NCBI GenBank assembly: GCA_002394965.1
Contig: DGVL01000125.1
Location: 1-6,485 of the forward strand
DNA length: 6,485 nt
Source of the DNA: Lachnospira sp. UBA4285
Lineage (GTDB): Bacteria > Bacillota > Clostridia > Lachnospirales > Lachnospiraceae
Reading direction: 5' to 3'
The number at the start of each line of letters is the position of its first letter. The stretch's first letter is position 1. The notes beneath the pieces were generated by a model. It did no database searches. It was not told the DNA's origin and saw only the letters and a program-made list of their open reading frames with translations. Shown in pieces: positions 1 through 5,932 of this stretch. A program made the position numbers and the translations under genes.

Positions 1-644
1 CGCAGCAGATAGATGATGATGATTCCGGCGATGATGAGCGGCATTCCTATGAGAAGACTGTTTCTGGTCACACCGGAGAAACTGCCCATCAGCCAGAACG
101 TGATGACCGGGAGCTGATCCTGCGGATCCGCGACATACTTGGTCAGAGAGACCAGCGCGGAAAAAAGGGAACTCACCACCATGCCCGCCAGGATGATCAT
201 GATCATCGAGTGCCCGGATCCTCCCGGCCTTGAAGTGACAAGGAACACAAGGAAGACTGCCAGCACACCGAAGATAAGAGCGCACACCTGCACGCCGCCG
301 GATGAAAACCCCATCAGGATGCCGAGCGCCGCGCCAAATGACGCGCCGTTGGCCGTCCCGAGCGTATCCGGGGTCGCAAGCGGGTTGGCGAACATGCTCT
401 GGAAGGCCAGCCCGGCAGCTGCCAGACCTGCCCCCGCGAGCATTGAGAGAAGGATTCTTGGCAGCCGGATCTGGAATATGACATTGTGAACATTGGCAAT
501 GCCGCTCTCCTTTCCGGTAAGCTCCGAGAGCACCACCCGGACCGGGATCCGGTACTGGCCCATGCACAGAGCCAGCAGACCGGTCACGGCCAGCGCGATG
601 ATGCAGGCAGTCATCAGCATCCGGTATCGTTTCTGAACGCTCAC
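1..644 (-). CDS. FecCD/BtuC-family ABC importer permease (N-terminal part, cut by left window edge)
   Basis: This is the membrane permease of an ABC importer for an iron-siderophore, haem or cobalamin-type ligand. About 214 residues are visible of a family that is usually about 330 long. Family signatures are clear: RLPR at residues 60-63, then FQSMFANPLATPDTLG at about 81-96, followed by an alanine/glycine-rich stretch, and WLMGSFSG at 184-191. Hydrophobic segments lie near residues 10-29, 64-82, 98-113, 118-137, 147-166 and 195-214. The start is taken as GTG at 644-642 because AAGGAGG lies 4 nt upstream; the first in-frame ATG (618-620) is too far from it. The gene begins 14 bp after the binding-protein gene, so the two are probably co-transcribed. 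The C-terminal half, with the cytoplasmic coupling region, is outside the window. The family is certain, the ligand is not. Confidence 0.95.
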   Translation of the reverse strand, partial: MSVQKRYRMLMTACIIALAVTGLLALCMGQYRIPVRVVLSELTGKESGIANVHNVIFQIRLPRILLSMLAGAGLAAAGLAFQSMFANPLATPDTLGTANGASFGAALGILMGFSSGGVQVCALIFGVLAVFLVFLVTSRPGGSGHSMIMIILAGMVVSSLFSALVSLTKYVADPQDQLPVITFWLMGSFSGVTRNSLLIGMPLIIAGIIIIYLL

Positions 645-648
645 GCCG

Positions 649-655
649 CCTCCTT
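649..655 (-). promoter_or_regulatory. Strong ribosome binding site deciding a GTG start
   Basis: The minus strand reads AAGGAGG here, 4 nt before GTG at 644-642. It supports GTG as the permease start and lies in the 14-bp gap after the TGA of the binding-protein gene. Confidence 0.8.
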
Positions 656-658
656 CTC

Positions 659-1870
659 TCAGTTCAGAGTCCCGGCTGCGCTGTTGGGATTGTACATCGC
701 CTGGACCTGCTCATCGGTCAGGGTGATGCCGTACAGCTCACTGTAGTAATCTTTTACGTCCGCAACCACGTCCACGTCGGAGAAGAGTTCCGGATACACC
801 GCCTGGGCAAGCCACTCCAGGGTGAGCGGGGTGTCAACACCCGGCGTATACGTGCGGTACGTGCCGAGCGGCATTTTGTACACGCGGTGATCAGCGACGG
901 CCTTCACGCTGCTCCAGTCGTCCGATCCGATCGCATTGTCATACAGATCCTCCGGCTGCGTCTTGGTGAAGTTGGTGATGATGATCACATCCGGATTCCA
1001 TTCATACACCTGCTCCATGGTGATCGTCGCATTGGAGTTGTCCGCCGATACGCTTTCCGCTGCATTCCTGGCGCCGACGGCATCGCACCACCACTGACCG
1101 AAGAAACTGGAGCCGGAGGTGACCATCGTGTTGTCATCATACTGGAACAGGAATAGAACCTTCTGCTTTTCATCGTCAGAGAGTGCGTCTGTCTTCGCCT
1201 GGATCTTCTCTTCCATCTCCTTGCTGTAGGCCTCCACCAGATCTTCACGGCCTGCGGAGCGGGACGGGTAGATTTCGTTGAGCAGACTGATCCACTCCTC
1301 ATAGGTCTTGATGCAGTCATAGTTCCACTTGGTTGGAGAGATTCCGACTGCGGTGAGGCCTGCGTTCTCCAGGGACTCGGCTTCCTTGGTGTTTCCGGCG
1401 TTGTAGAAGACGACATCCGGATTCAGCGCCGCAACCGCCTCGATGTTCAGATCGTCACCGTTCATGATATCCGTATCCACATCCAGGATCTCCGGGTAGA
1501 GTTCGCTGAGGATCCCGTTCCTGGCCGCGTTCATGCTCGCCGGTTCCATCGCCTTTATGGAACTGGCCGAATCAAGATATACCGTGAGAACCGAAGCGAA
1601 TGGCAGAACGCTCGTCACGACGACTGACTTCGGATCCGCCGGTACGCTGACAGTCCTGCCGGCATGGTCGGTGATCGTGACGGTTGCCGGCGACTCTGCC
1701 GTCTGCGCTGCCGTCACGGACGCACTCGCGGATGCATTCGTCTGCGAAGCGGCAGACGTGCCGCCTGTCGATGAAGTGCTGCCTGCGCTGTTGCCGCAGC
1801 CCGCCAGGATTCCCGCTCCCAGAATGACTGCAAGGGCCGCGGATACACCGTGTCTCATCTTTTTAAACAT
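659..1870 (-). CDS. Lipoprotein substrate-binding protein of a FecB/BtuF-type ABC importer
   Basis: This extracytoplasmic, lipid-anchored protein captures the ligand for the downstream FecCD permease. With the start at 1870 it has 403 residues. A basic n-region (MFKKMRHG) and hydrophobic core lead to the lipobox LAGC, with Cys25 as the lipidation site, and a Ser/Thr/Ala/Gly linker runs to about residue 60. The periplasmic-binding (helical-backbone, class III) domain begins at VTITDHAGRTVSVP (64-77). It contains the repeated NPDV strands (150-153 VVFYN and 292-295 IIITN) and ends with the typical VYKMPLGTYRTYTPG segment. Two further cysteines (186, 262) lie in the mature protein. An in-frame ATG at 1897 would give 412 residues, but it has only a badly spaced AAGG. 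The ATG at 1870 has AAAGGA 6 nt upstream and gives a standard signal peptide. The family binds siderophores, haem, cobalamin or other metal chelates; which of these applies here cannot be read from the sequence. Confidence 0.94.
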   Translation of the reverse strand: MFKKMRHGVSAALAVILGAGILAGCGNSAGSTSSTGGTSAASQTNASASASVTAAQTAESPATVTITDHAGRTVSVPADPKSVVVTSVLPFASVLTVYLDSASSIKAMEPASMNAARNGILSELYPEILDVDTDIMNGDDLNIEAVAALNPDVVFYNAGNTKEAESLENAGLTAVGISPTKWNYDCIKTYEEWISLLNEIYPSRSAGREDLVEAYSKEMEEKIQAKTDALSDDEKQKVLFLFQYDDNTMVTSGSSFFGQWWCDAVGARNAAESVSADNSNATITMEQVYEWNPDVIIITNFTKTQPEDLYDNAIGSDDWSSVKAVADHRVYKMPLGTYRTYTPGVDTPLTLEWLAQAVYPELFSDVDVVADVKDYYSELYGITLTDEQVQAMYNPNSAAGTLN

Positions 1871-1876
1871 ACCTTT

Positions 1877-1882
1877 TCCTTT
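1877..1882 (-). promoter_or_regulatory. Ribosome binding site favouring the 1870 start of the binding protein
   Basis: AAAGGA on the minus strand sits 6 nt before the ATG at 1870. The alternative ATG at 1897 has no properly spaced Shine-Dalgarno sequence. Confidence 0.6.
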
Positions 1883-1900
1883 CTTCTCTTTGTTCATGCC

Positions 1901-3115
1901 TTACTTGTCTGCAGCTGCTGTATTCAATCGCCGGTCCCACTCCGCCTCACTTGTCATCTGCCAGGACTCGTGCATGTGTGCCCGGCTGGACACCGCGTGC
2001 ACCGGCGCTGAAATCTTCCTGCACGCTCTGCCCGCCCGGATCCGCTCTAAGATCAGCGGGTCTGCCACGAACAGATCATAGGGTTCGGATATCTTCTCCA
2101 GAATCGCATCCTCATGATGCAGGTATCCGTCGCAGAATTCCTGCATGCCGGCACTCGTCCCGAAGATCGTGTAGACGTCGCAGGCATAGCCTCTGCGGCT
2201 CAGGAAGTCCGCAAATGCGCTCCCGGCCAGCCCGTCGCCGATGATGCAGGCGCGGGGCATGCCATCCGGGCTCCCTGTTTTCTCCCCGCCGTCCGGCTGG
2301 TCTCTGGCCCCCTTAGCCGCGCCTCTTGTCCTGAACACCCGGCTTTTCCCGGAGCGTATGACTTCCCGTATGGAACTAAGCCACGCTTCGGTGGCTCCGA
2401 CCGGAAAACCGGCCAGGTACGGGGTGCCATAGCGCGCTTCAAAGAGTCTGGCCAGTTCAAATCCAGCCTGATTAAAGGCAAGCGATATTTCCGCCTCCTG
2501 CGGATACAGGATCTGATCCAGGGATCCGTACGAATTCGTCTTGCGGCGGACATCGAATCCATCTGCCCGCAGCGCTCCCACGAGTGCGTCGAATATCTCC
2601 GGCGCTGTGTCAAGCGGAGAGGCGCCGAGGATGTTGACAACGCCCGGCACGGAAGATGTGGCGCGCGTCCCGGCCAGTCCTTCGGTGACGTCCCTGACAG
2701 CCATGACGATGCCGTCTTTGTAGGAGCCCCGGATGCCTGCGGTGGCAAAACCGAAGCAGGGTATCCCGGTGCGTTTCGTGATGGCCCGCGCGACGCCTTT
2801 GAAATCAAAGCCGATGACATTGGGAACCGGGCTCCCGACGATCGCGATGAATCGCGGGTTCGTCTGCCCGGCTGCGCTGATGATCCGGCGGATGATGTGC
2901 TCATCGTCGCCCAGCACAGCATCCAGTTTGCGCAGTCCCGTGCAGAACACGCGGGAATCGCTTCCATACCACCGCGGCTCGTCAAAATGGGTGTAGTTGC
3001 CCGTGCATCCTGCCGCATCGTGGATACAGATCATGCCGCCCAGGTCAAACAGTGCGCTGCACACGCCGGAATAATCGCCGGAAAAGGGCGGAAGGTACAA
3101 ACAGACACGTTTCAT
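1901..3115 (-). CDS. Nitrogenase component 1-type oxidoreductase, second NifD/K-like subunit
   Basis: This is a 404-residue member of the NifD/NifK superfamily (also BchN/B, ChlN/B, CfbD and the methylthio-alkane reductase subunits), probably partner to the preceding NifD/K-like protein. The N-terminus carries PPFSGDYSGVCSALFDLGG with Cys19, then IHDAAGC with Cys37. These match the first two bridging-cluster cysteines of the family (compare HGxxGC). FCTGLRKLDAVLGDDEHII (57-75) matches the conserved block after them. The third cluster cysteine, normally in a C-x4-5-IGxD setting, is absent: the segment reads GSPVPNVIGFD, with Pro96 at that place. After the middle domain a 31-residue Gly/Arg/Lys-rich linker (255-285) leads to a Rossmann-like C-terminal domain starting ACIIGDGLAG. 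The protein is much shorter than NifK (about 520). Its ATG overlaps the upstream stop codon (TGATG), implying translational coupling. The superfamily is sure, the substrate unknown. Confidence 0.9.
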   Translation of the reverse strand: MKRVCLYLPPFSGDYSGVCSALFDLGGMICIHDAAGCTGNYTHFDEPRWYGSDSRVFCTGLRKLDAVLGDDEHIIRRIISAAGQTNPRFIAIVGSPVPNVIGFDFKGVARAITKRTGIPCFGFATAGIRGSYKDGIVMAVRDVTEGLAGTRATSSVPGVVNILGASPLDTAPEIFDALVGALRADGFDVRRKTNSYGSLDQILYPQEAEISLAFNQAGFELARLFEARYGTPYLAGFPVGATEAWLSSIREVIRSGKSRVFRTRGAAKGARDQPDGGEKTGSPDGMPRACIIGDGLAGSAFADFLSRRGYACDVYTIFGTSAGMQEFCDGYLHHEDAILEKISEPYDLFVADPLILERIRAGRACRKISAPVHAVSSRAHMHESWQMTSEAEWDRRLNTAAADK

Positions 3116-4365
3116 CAGACAATAGCCCCCGTTTCTTCAATGGCTTTCCGGATATCGGCCGTGACCAGAGCCGCCTCCCGCATCCGCTGCATCAGACGGA
3201 TGACGGCGGAGTATCCCAGCATCCCTTCGTCCTCGGACAGCGGCACAAGATGCGTACACTGCGTGAAATACGCGGCCTCCTCGCCGATTGCCAGGGCATC
3301 CATGCGCTCCCGGGTGCGGACATGCATCTGCGGAGCGTCCGCCTGATGGATGCGCACCCGCGGATACTGTTCCTGGATCTGCTCCATGGCGGCTCTGTCC
3401 TTTCCGGCCAGCTGCTGTGCATAGACATCGGTTACATTAAAACCGAAGGAGAGAAGCGCCGCCGCAAGCTGGAATGGAAACAGCACCGCACTGTCTGAGA
3501 CGAGGACCGGCAGTCCGCCGAGCGCCTCTCTTGTCATGCGGATCTCCTCCAGGGCCGTCTCGCGCCATCTGCCGGTCCGCTCTGCCAGGTCCGCCTGCAG
3601 GACATCCCCGAGCATCTCGTACTGCTGCCGGATGACTTCCGGGTCATAGCTGACGAACATGTCAAACCGCCGGATAGCGCAGCGCTGCCGCAGGTGCTCT
3701 ATGGCATATGCCTCGTACGGCCTCGTCAGGACGGCGAGAAACGACCGGGACATCTGCTGATATTCCTCCAGACTTCTGCAGTGGATGAGCTGGCGCACCG
3801 GCCGGCCGATCTCCTTCATGATCCCGATGAAATCTGTATCCTCCGGTATACTGGCGAAGTTCCCGAAAAGGGAGATTCCTTCATCCTGCGCGTCCCAGGC
3901 CGGGAGGATCGACGCCATGGCGTCCAGCGTCGTCACCAGCGGCGGAAGTTTCGTGCTGGAGGCGATCGGGTTCATGTGCGCCGGGCGGATCAGAACATCC
4001 GGATGGCGCTCTGACGCCCTTTCCACGACCTTATTCAGGTCGGTCCCGATAAAATCATCCAGGCAGGAGACATACACAAAGAGCACCCGTATGGGATGGT
4101 CAAGGCACTCCAGAAGCTCGTCGATGCCCTCCAGGATCACCTGGTCATACCCGCTCACAATGTCGGATGGTTCCAGATACAGAAAAGACAGCTGATTCTT
4201 GAAACCGTGCTGCACGGCGCCAAGGGATCCGTGGCGAAAGCACGCAGACGGGCAGACAAAGAGCAGATGGCTCTCCGGGACAAGGGCGCAGGGACGGATA
4301 ATTCCCCATCCGCCGTGGGCCGGCCCGCAGTAACTCACCGTGTCCTGAAACGGATTTGCGCTCAT
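3115..4365 (-). CDS. Nitrogenase component 1-type oxidoreductase, first NifD/K-like subunit
   Basis: This 416-residue NifD/K superfamily protein is probably the subunit that contributes most of the bridging iron-sulfur cluster. Three family-position cysteines are present: Cys13 in YCGPAHGGWG, Cys42 in VCPSACFRHG, and Cys101 in YVSCLDDFIGTDL (compare the C-x4-IGDD of NifD/K). Extra cysteines lie at 26 and 38, the latter four residues before Cys42. The block LEPSDIVSGYDQVILEGIDE (64-83) corresponds to the conserved strand and helix between the second and third cysteines. The C-terminal half has the superfamily's Rossmann-like repeat (LPVLVSDSAVLFPFQLAAAL). It is shorter than NifD (about 480-490), and I cannot find a counterpart of the NifD cofactor-ligand cysteine, so dinitrogen reduction is not expected. 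The start codon overlaps the stop of the NifH-like gene (ATGA) and has AGGAGGAG upstream. The exact reaction is unknown. Confidence 0.91.
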   Translation of the reverse strand: MSANPFQDTVSYCGPAHGGWGIIRPCALVPESHLLFVCPSACFRHGSLGAVQHGFKNQLSFLYLEPSDIVSGYDQVILEGIDELLECLDHPIRVLFVYVSCLDDFIGTDLNKVVERASERHPDVLIRPAHMNPIASSTKLPPLVTTLDAMASILPAWDAQDEGISLFGNFASIPEDTDFIGIMKEIGRPVRQLIHCRSLEEYQQMSRSFLAVLTRPYEAYAIEHLRQRCAIRRFDMFVSYDPEVIRQQYEMLGDVLQADLAERTGRWRETALEEIRMTREALGGLPVLVSDSAVLFPFQLAAALLSFGFNVTDVYAQQLAGKDRAAMEQIQEQYPRVRIHQADAPQMHVRTRERMDALAIGEEAAYFTQCTHLVPLSEDEGMLGYSAVIRLMQRMREAALVTADIRKAIEETGAIV

Positions 4366-5129
4366 GGCTGGTCTCCTCCTCCCTGCGCGATCTGTATCAT
4401 CTGATCGGCGAGATCCCGGTAGGCAGCCGCCAGGGAGCTGTCCGGGAACATCCCGACAACCGTCCGGCCGGCGTCCTCCGCCTCCTGAACGAGTTCAGAC
4501 CTGGGGATCATGTGGATAATCGGCAGGTTGTGCTCCCTGGCGAAGCGCTCCGTCAGTTCCCGCTCATTGTCTACATTTCTCGCATTCAGAATCAGCCCCC
4601 GCACCCTGGCGTACCCGCGGTCGGCGAAATTCTCCACGGCCCGGCAGATGTTATCTGCCGCAAAGAGCGACATCATCTCGCCGCTCGTCACGATGAAGAT
4701 GTGTTCGGCATATCCGTCCCGGATCGGCATGGCGAAGCCTCCGCACACCACATCTCCGAGCACGTCGTACAGGACGACGTCGGGGCGGTACACGTCGAAT
4801 GCGCCAAGCTCCTCCAGCTTCTGAAAGGCCGAGATAATACCCAGACCTGCGCAGCCGATTCCCGGTGTCGGGCCGCCGGACTCCACGCACAGCACCCCGT
4901 TCTCTCCGACAGAGACAAGGTCCTCAAGGCATACATCGTCTCCCTTTTCCCGTATCGCTCCCAGAACGGTAGTCGTGCGCTTTCCGCCCATCAGATCCCG
5001 TGTGGAATCCGCTTTCGGATCACAGCCGATCTGCATGACCCGGAAGCGCGTGGCGAGTGCCGCCGCCAGGTTGGAGGTCGTCGTGGACTTTCCGATCCCG
5101 CCTTTTCCGTAAATGGCAATTCTGATCAT
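4362..5129 (-). CDS. NifH-like Fe protein (ATP-dependent electron donor reductase)
   Basis: This 255-residue protein belongs to the NifH/BchL/CfbC family. These are homodimeric P-loop ATPases that carry a bridging [4Fe-4S] cluster and feed low-potential electrons to a NifDK-type partner. The Walker A/deviant P-loop is YGKGGIGKSTTTSN (7-20). The Switch I region is GCDPKADSTRDL (35-46). The two cluster cysteines are Cys93 in PGIGCAGLG and Cys129 in DVLGDVVCGGFAMP (Switch II). All nucleotide and cluster residues expected for an active protein are present. The Arg after CAG in NifH, which is the ADP-ribosylation target in some diazotrophs, is Leu96 here. The C-terminal tail is shorter than in classical NifH (about 275-295). 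AGGGG lies 7 nt before the ATG. It is the first gene of the five-gene minus-strand run, and its stop overlaps the next start. It is not MinD/ParA, because both cluster cysteines are in NifH context. Confidence 0.95.
   Translation of the reverse strand: MIRIAIYGKGGIGKSTTTSNLAAALATRFRVMQIGCDPKADSTRDLMGGKRTTTVLGAIREKGDDVCLEDLVSVGENGVLCVESGGPTPGIGCAGLGIISAFQKLEELGAFDVYRPDVVLYDVLGDVVCGGFAMPIRDGYAEHIFIVTSGEMMSLFAADNICRAVENFADRGYARVRGLILNARNVDNERELTERFAREHNLPIIHMIPRSELVQEAEDAGRTVVGMFPDSSLAAAYRDLADQMIQIAQGGGDQP
4373..4380 (-). promoter_or_regulatory. Shine-Dalgarno sequence inside the end of the NifH-like gene
   Basis: The minus strand reads AGGAGGAG, ending 7 nt before the ATG at 4365. It lies within the last codons of the NifH-like gene and serves the overlapping NifD/K-like gene. 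It fixes that start and supports coupled, near-stoichiometric expression. Confidence 0.75.
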
Positions 5130-5180
5130 TCTGATTCCCCTGTGTTGCGTTTTGATGTTCCTTTGTGTCAGGAAATAAGC

Positions 5181-5186
5181 TATAAT
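5181..5186 (+). promoter_or_regulatory. Perfect -10 hexamer (TATAAT) of the Crp/Fnr-type gene
   Basis: TATAAT reads on the plus strand about 90 bp before the regulator start. No good -35 exists at 16-18 bp. Transcription would begin near 5193, just where the first palindrome starts, so a protein bound there could block it. The hexamer is clear; its use as a promoter is inferred. Confidence 0.55.
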
Positions 5187-5192
5187 GTACTC

Positions 5193-5212
5193 GCGTTAGC
5201 TTTTTCTAACGC
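5193..5212. repeat. Inverted repeat with Crp/Fnr-type geometry, probable operator
   Basis: Arms GCGTTAG and CTAACGC are perfect 7-bp complements around a 6-nt centre (CTTTTT). The inner part is GTTAG-N6-CTAAC, the same 5-6-5 spacing as CRP sites (TGTGA-N6-TCACA), but with a different half-site from CRP or FNR. It lies at the predicted plus-strand transcription start and upstream of the minus-strand operon. Autorepression of the regulator and control of the operon are therefore plausible. A terminator is unlikely, since no run of T follows the second arm on either strand. Confidence 0.6.
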
Positions 5213-5246
5213 CTAGTTATAGTAGCATACTTTGCTGGAATTATGT

Positions 5247-5260
5247 GTTGCAGCTGCAAC
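5247..5260. repeat. Perfect 14-bp palindrome GTTGCAGCTGCAAC
   Basis: The 14 bp equal their own reverse complement with no central gap. The site lies between two possible ATG starts (5243 and 5276) of the regulator, in the leader if the downstream start is used. Its TTG/CAA spacing (TTG-N6-CAA) is two bases shorter than an FNR site, so it may belong to a different regulator or be bound differently. An operator role is inferred. Confidence 0.5.
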
Positions 5261-5275
5261 GGGAGTGGAATTTCC

Positions 5276-5932
5276 ATGAATGATCTTTGGGTTCTGAAGA
5301 CCTGCTGTCTGTTCGCAGGGTTCACAGAAGAAAAAATAGGTGAATTTCTGAAAGAAGCCGGCACATCGGTGCGGTCATACCGGTGCCTGGAAGAGATCTA
5401 TCCGTTTAATGATGTGATCCGGGAGTCCGGCATCATTCTGTCCGGAGAAGTGGATATCACCCAGTACAACTACACCGGCAGCGAGGGGATCGTATCGCGC
5501 TACCGGGCTCCGGCCCTGATCGGGCAGGCTTTCTGCATGACGCGCTCCGTCAACAACGTCTCCCACTTTGTGGCAAGGACGTCTGTCCGTCTGCTGCTGC
5601 TGGACCTGCGCCACATCCTGTCCGACGCACATCTGTGCGCCAGGTATCCGCAGTTCTCGCGAAACATCATTTTATCCCTGGCTGAGAGCAATATAAACCT
5701 CAACCAGAAAATCGAAGTTCTGACCCAGAAATCTCTCCGGGACAAACTGATGATGTACTTCTCACAGATGAAAGAAGCGCACGGAGGCACGACGATCTGC
5801 CTGCCGTTCAACCGGGAACAGCTGGCGCAGTACGTGTGCTCCGAGCGCTCGTCTGTCTGCCGTGAGCTCTCGCACATGCAGAGTGAAGGTCTTATACGCC
5901 TGGACGGCAATTTCGTGACCGTTTATTCCTGA
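5276..5932 (+). CDS. Crp/Fnr-family transcriptional regulator
   Basis: This is a cytoplasmic DNA-binding regulator of 218 residues. An N-terminal cyclic-nucleotide-binding-like beta-roll spans about 12-115, with ILSGEVDITQYN as the usual sGxv strand. A dimerisation helix runs about 120-166 (SLAESNINLNQKIEVLTQKSL). The C-terminal winged helix-turn-helix has FNREQLAQYVCSERSSVCREL at about 178-198 and the wing GLIRLDGNFVTVYS. The cAMP-binding signature of CRP (GE...RSA) is not present; the segment reads IGQAFCMTRSVNN, so another effector is likely. The FNR cysteine pattern is not clear, although Cys10, Cys11 and Cys37 exist. The start at 5276 is preferred because GGGAGTGG ends 7 nt upstream. An ATG at 5243 would add 11 residues with three cysteines, but it has a poor ribosome site and spans a perfect palindrome. 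Divergent orientation suggests control of the nitrogenase-like operon and possibly of itself. It overlaps pepT at the 3' end. Confidence 0.92.
   Translation: MNDLWVLKTCCLFAGFTEEKIGEFLKEAGTSVRSYRCLEEIYPFNDVIRESGIILSGEVDITQYNYTGSEGIVSRYRAPALIGQAFCMTRSVNNVSHFVARTSVRLLLLDLRHILSDAHLCARYPQFSRNIILSLAESNINLNQKIEVLTQKSLRDKLMMYFSQMKEAHGGTTICLPFNREQLAQYVCSERSSVCRELSHMQSEGLIRLDGNFVTVYS

Larger units (their letters stand above)
5130..5275. promoter_or_regulatory. Divergent intergenic control region between the nitrogenase-like operon and the Crp/Fnr-type gene
   Basis: About 146 bp separate the two divergent starts and must carry both promoters. The region is noticeably more AT-rich than the flanking genes. 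It contains a consensus -10 for the plus strand and two separate palindromes, listed individually. An exact 8-bp direct repeat, TGTGTTGC, occurs at 5141-5148 and 5244-5251, near the two ends. On the minus strand possible -10 elements are TATAAC (5216-5221), TTATAG (5180-5185) and TTATTT (5173-5178). None has a convincing -35, so I do not choose between them; weak -35 elements would fit activator dependence. Confidence 0.75.

Noticed and set aside
2114..3346. A 410-codon open frame on the plus strand opposite the two NifD/K-like genes
   Set aside because: Its translation is low-complexity and His/Arg/Ala-rich, with no recognisable domain. The opposite strand encodes clearly conserved proteins. 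GC-rich codon use produces such antisense frames.
3775..3790. LIHC around residue 196 of the first NifD/K-like subunit as the NifD cofactor cysteine
   Set aside because: It resembles the NifD motif LIHCYRS. However, the spacing to the following GIP-like segment is wrong, and the residues actually aligned there contain no cysteine. The likeness is probably coincidental.
5193..5212. DtxR/IdeR-type iron box suggested by GTTAG...CTAAC
   Set aside because: The half-sites look similar, but the spacing (6 nt between them) does not match the near-contiguous arrangement of the DtxR consensus. Crp/Fnr geometry fits better.
4356..5216. A 286-codon open frame on the plus strand opposite the NifH-like gene
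   Set aside because: It mirrors a gene with complete NifH motifs, has no domain of its own, and runs through the divergent promoter region.
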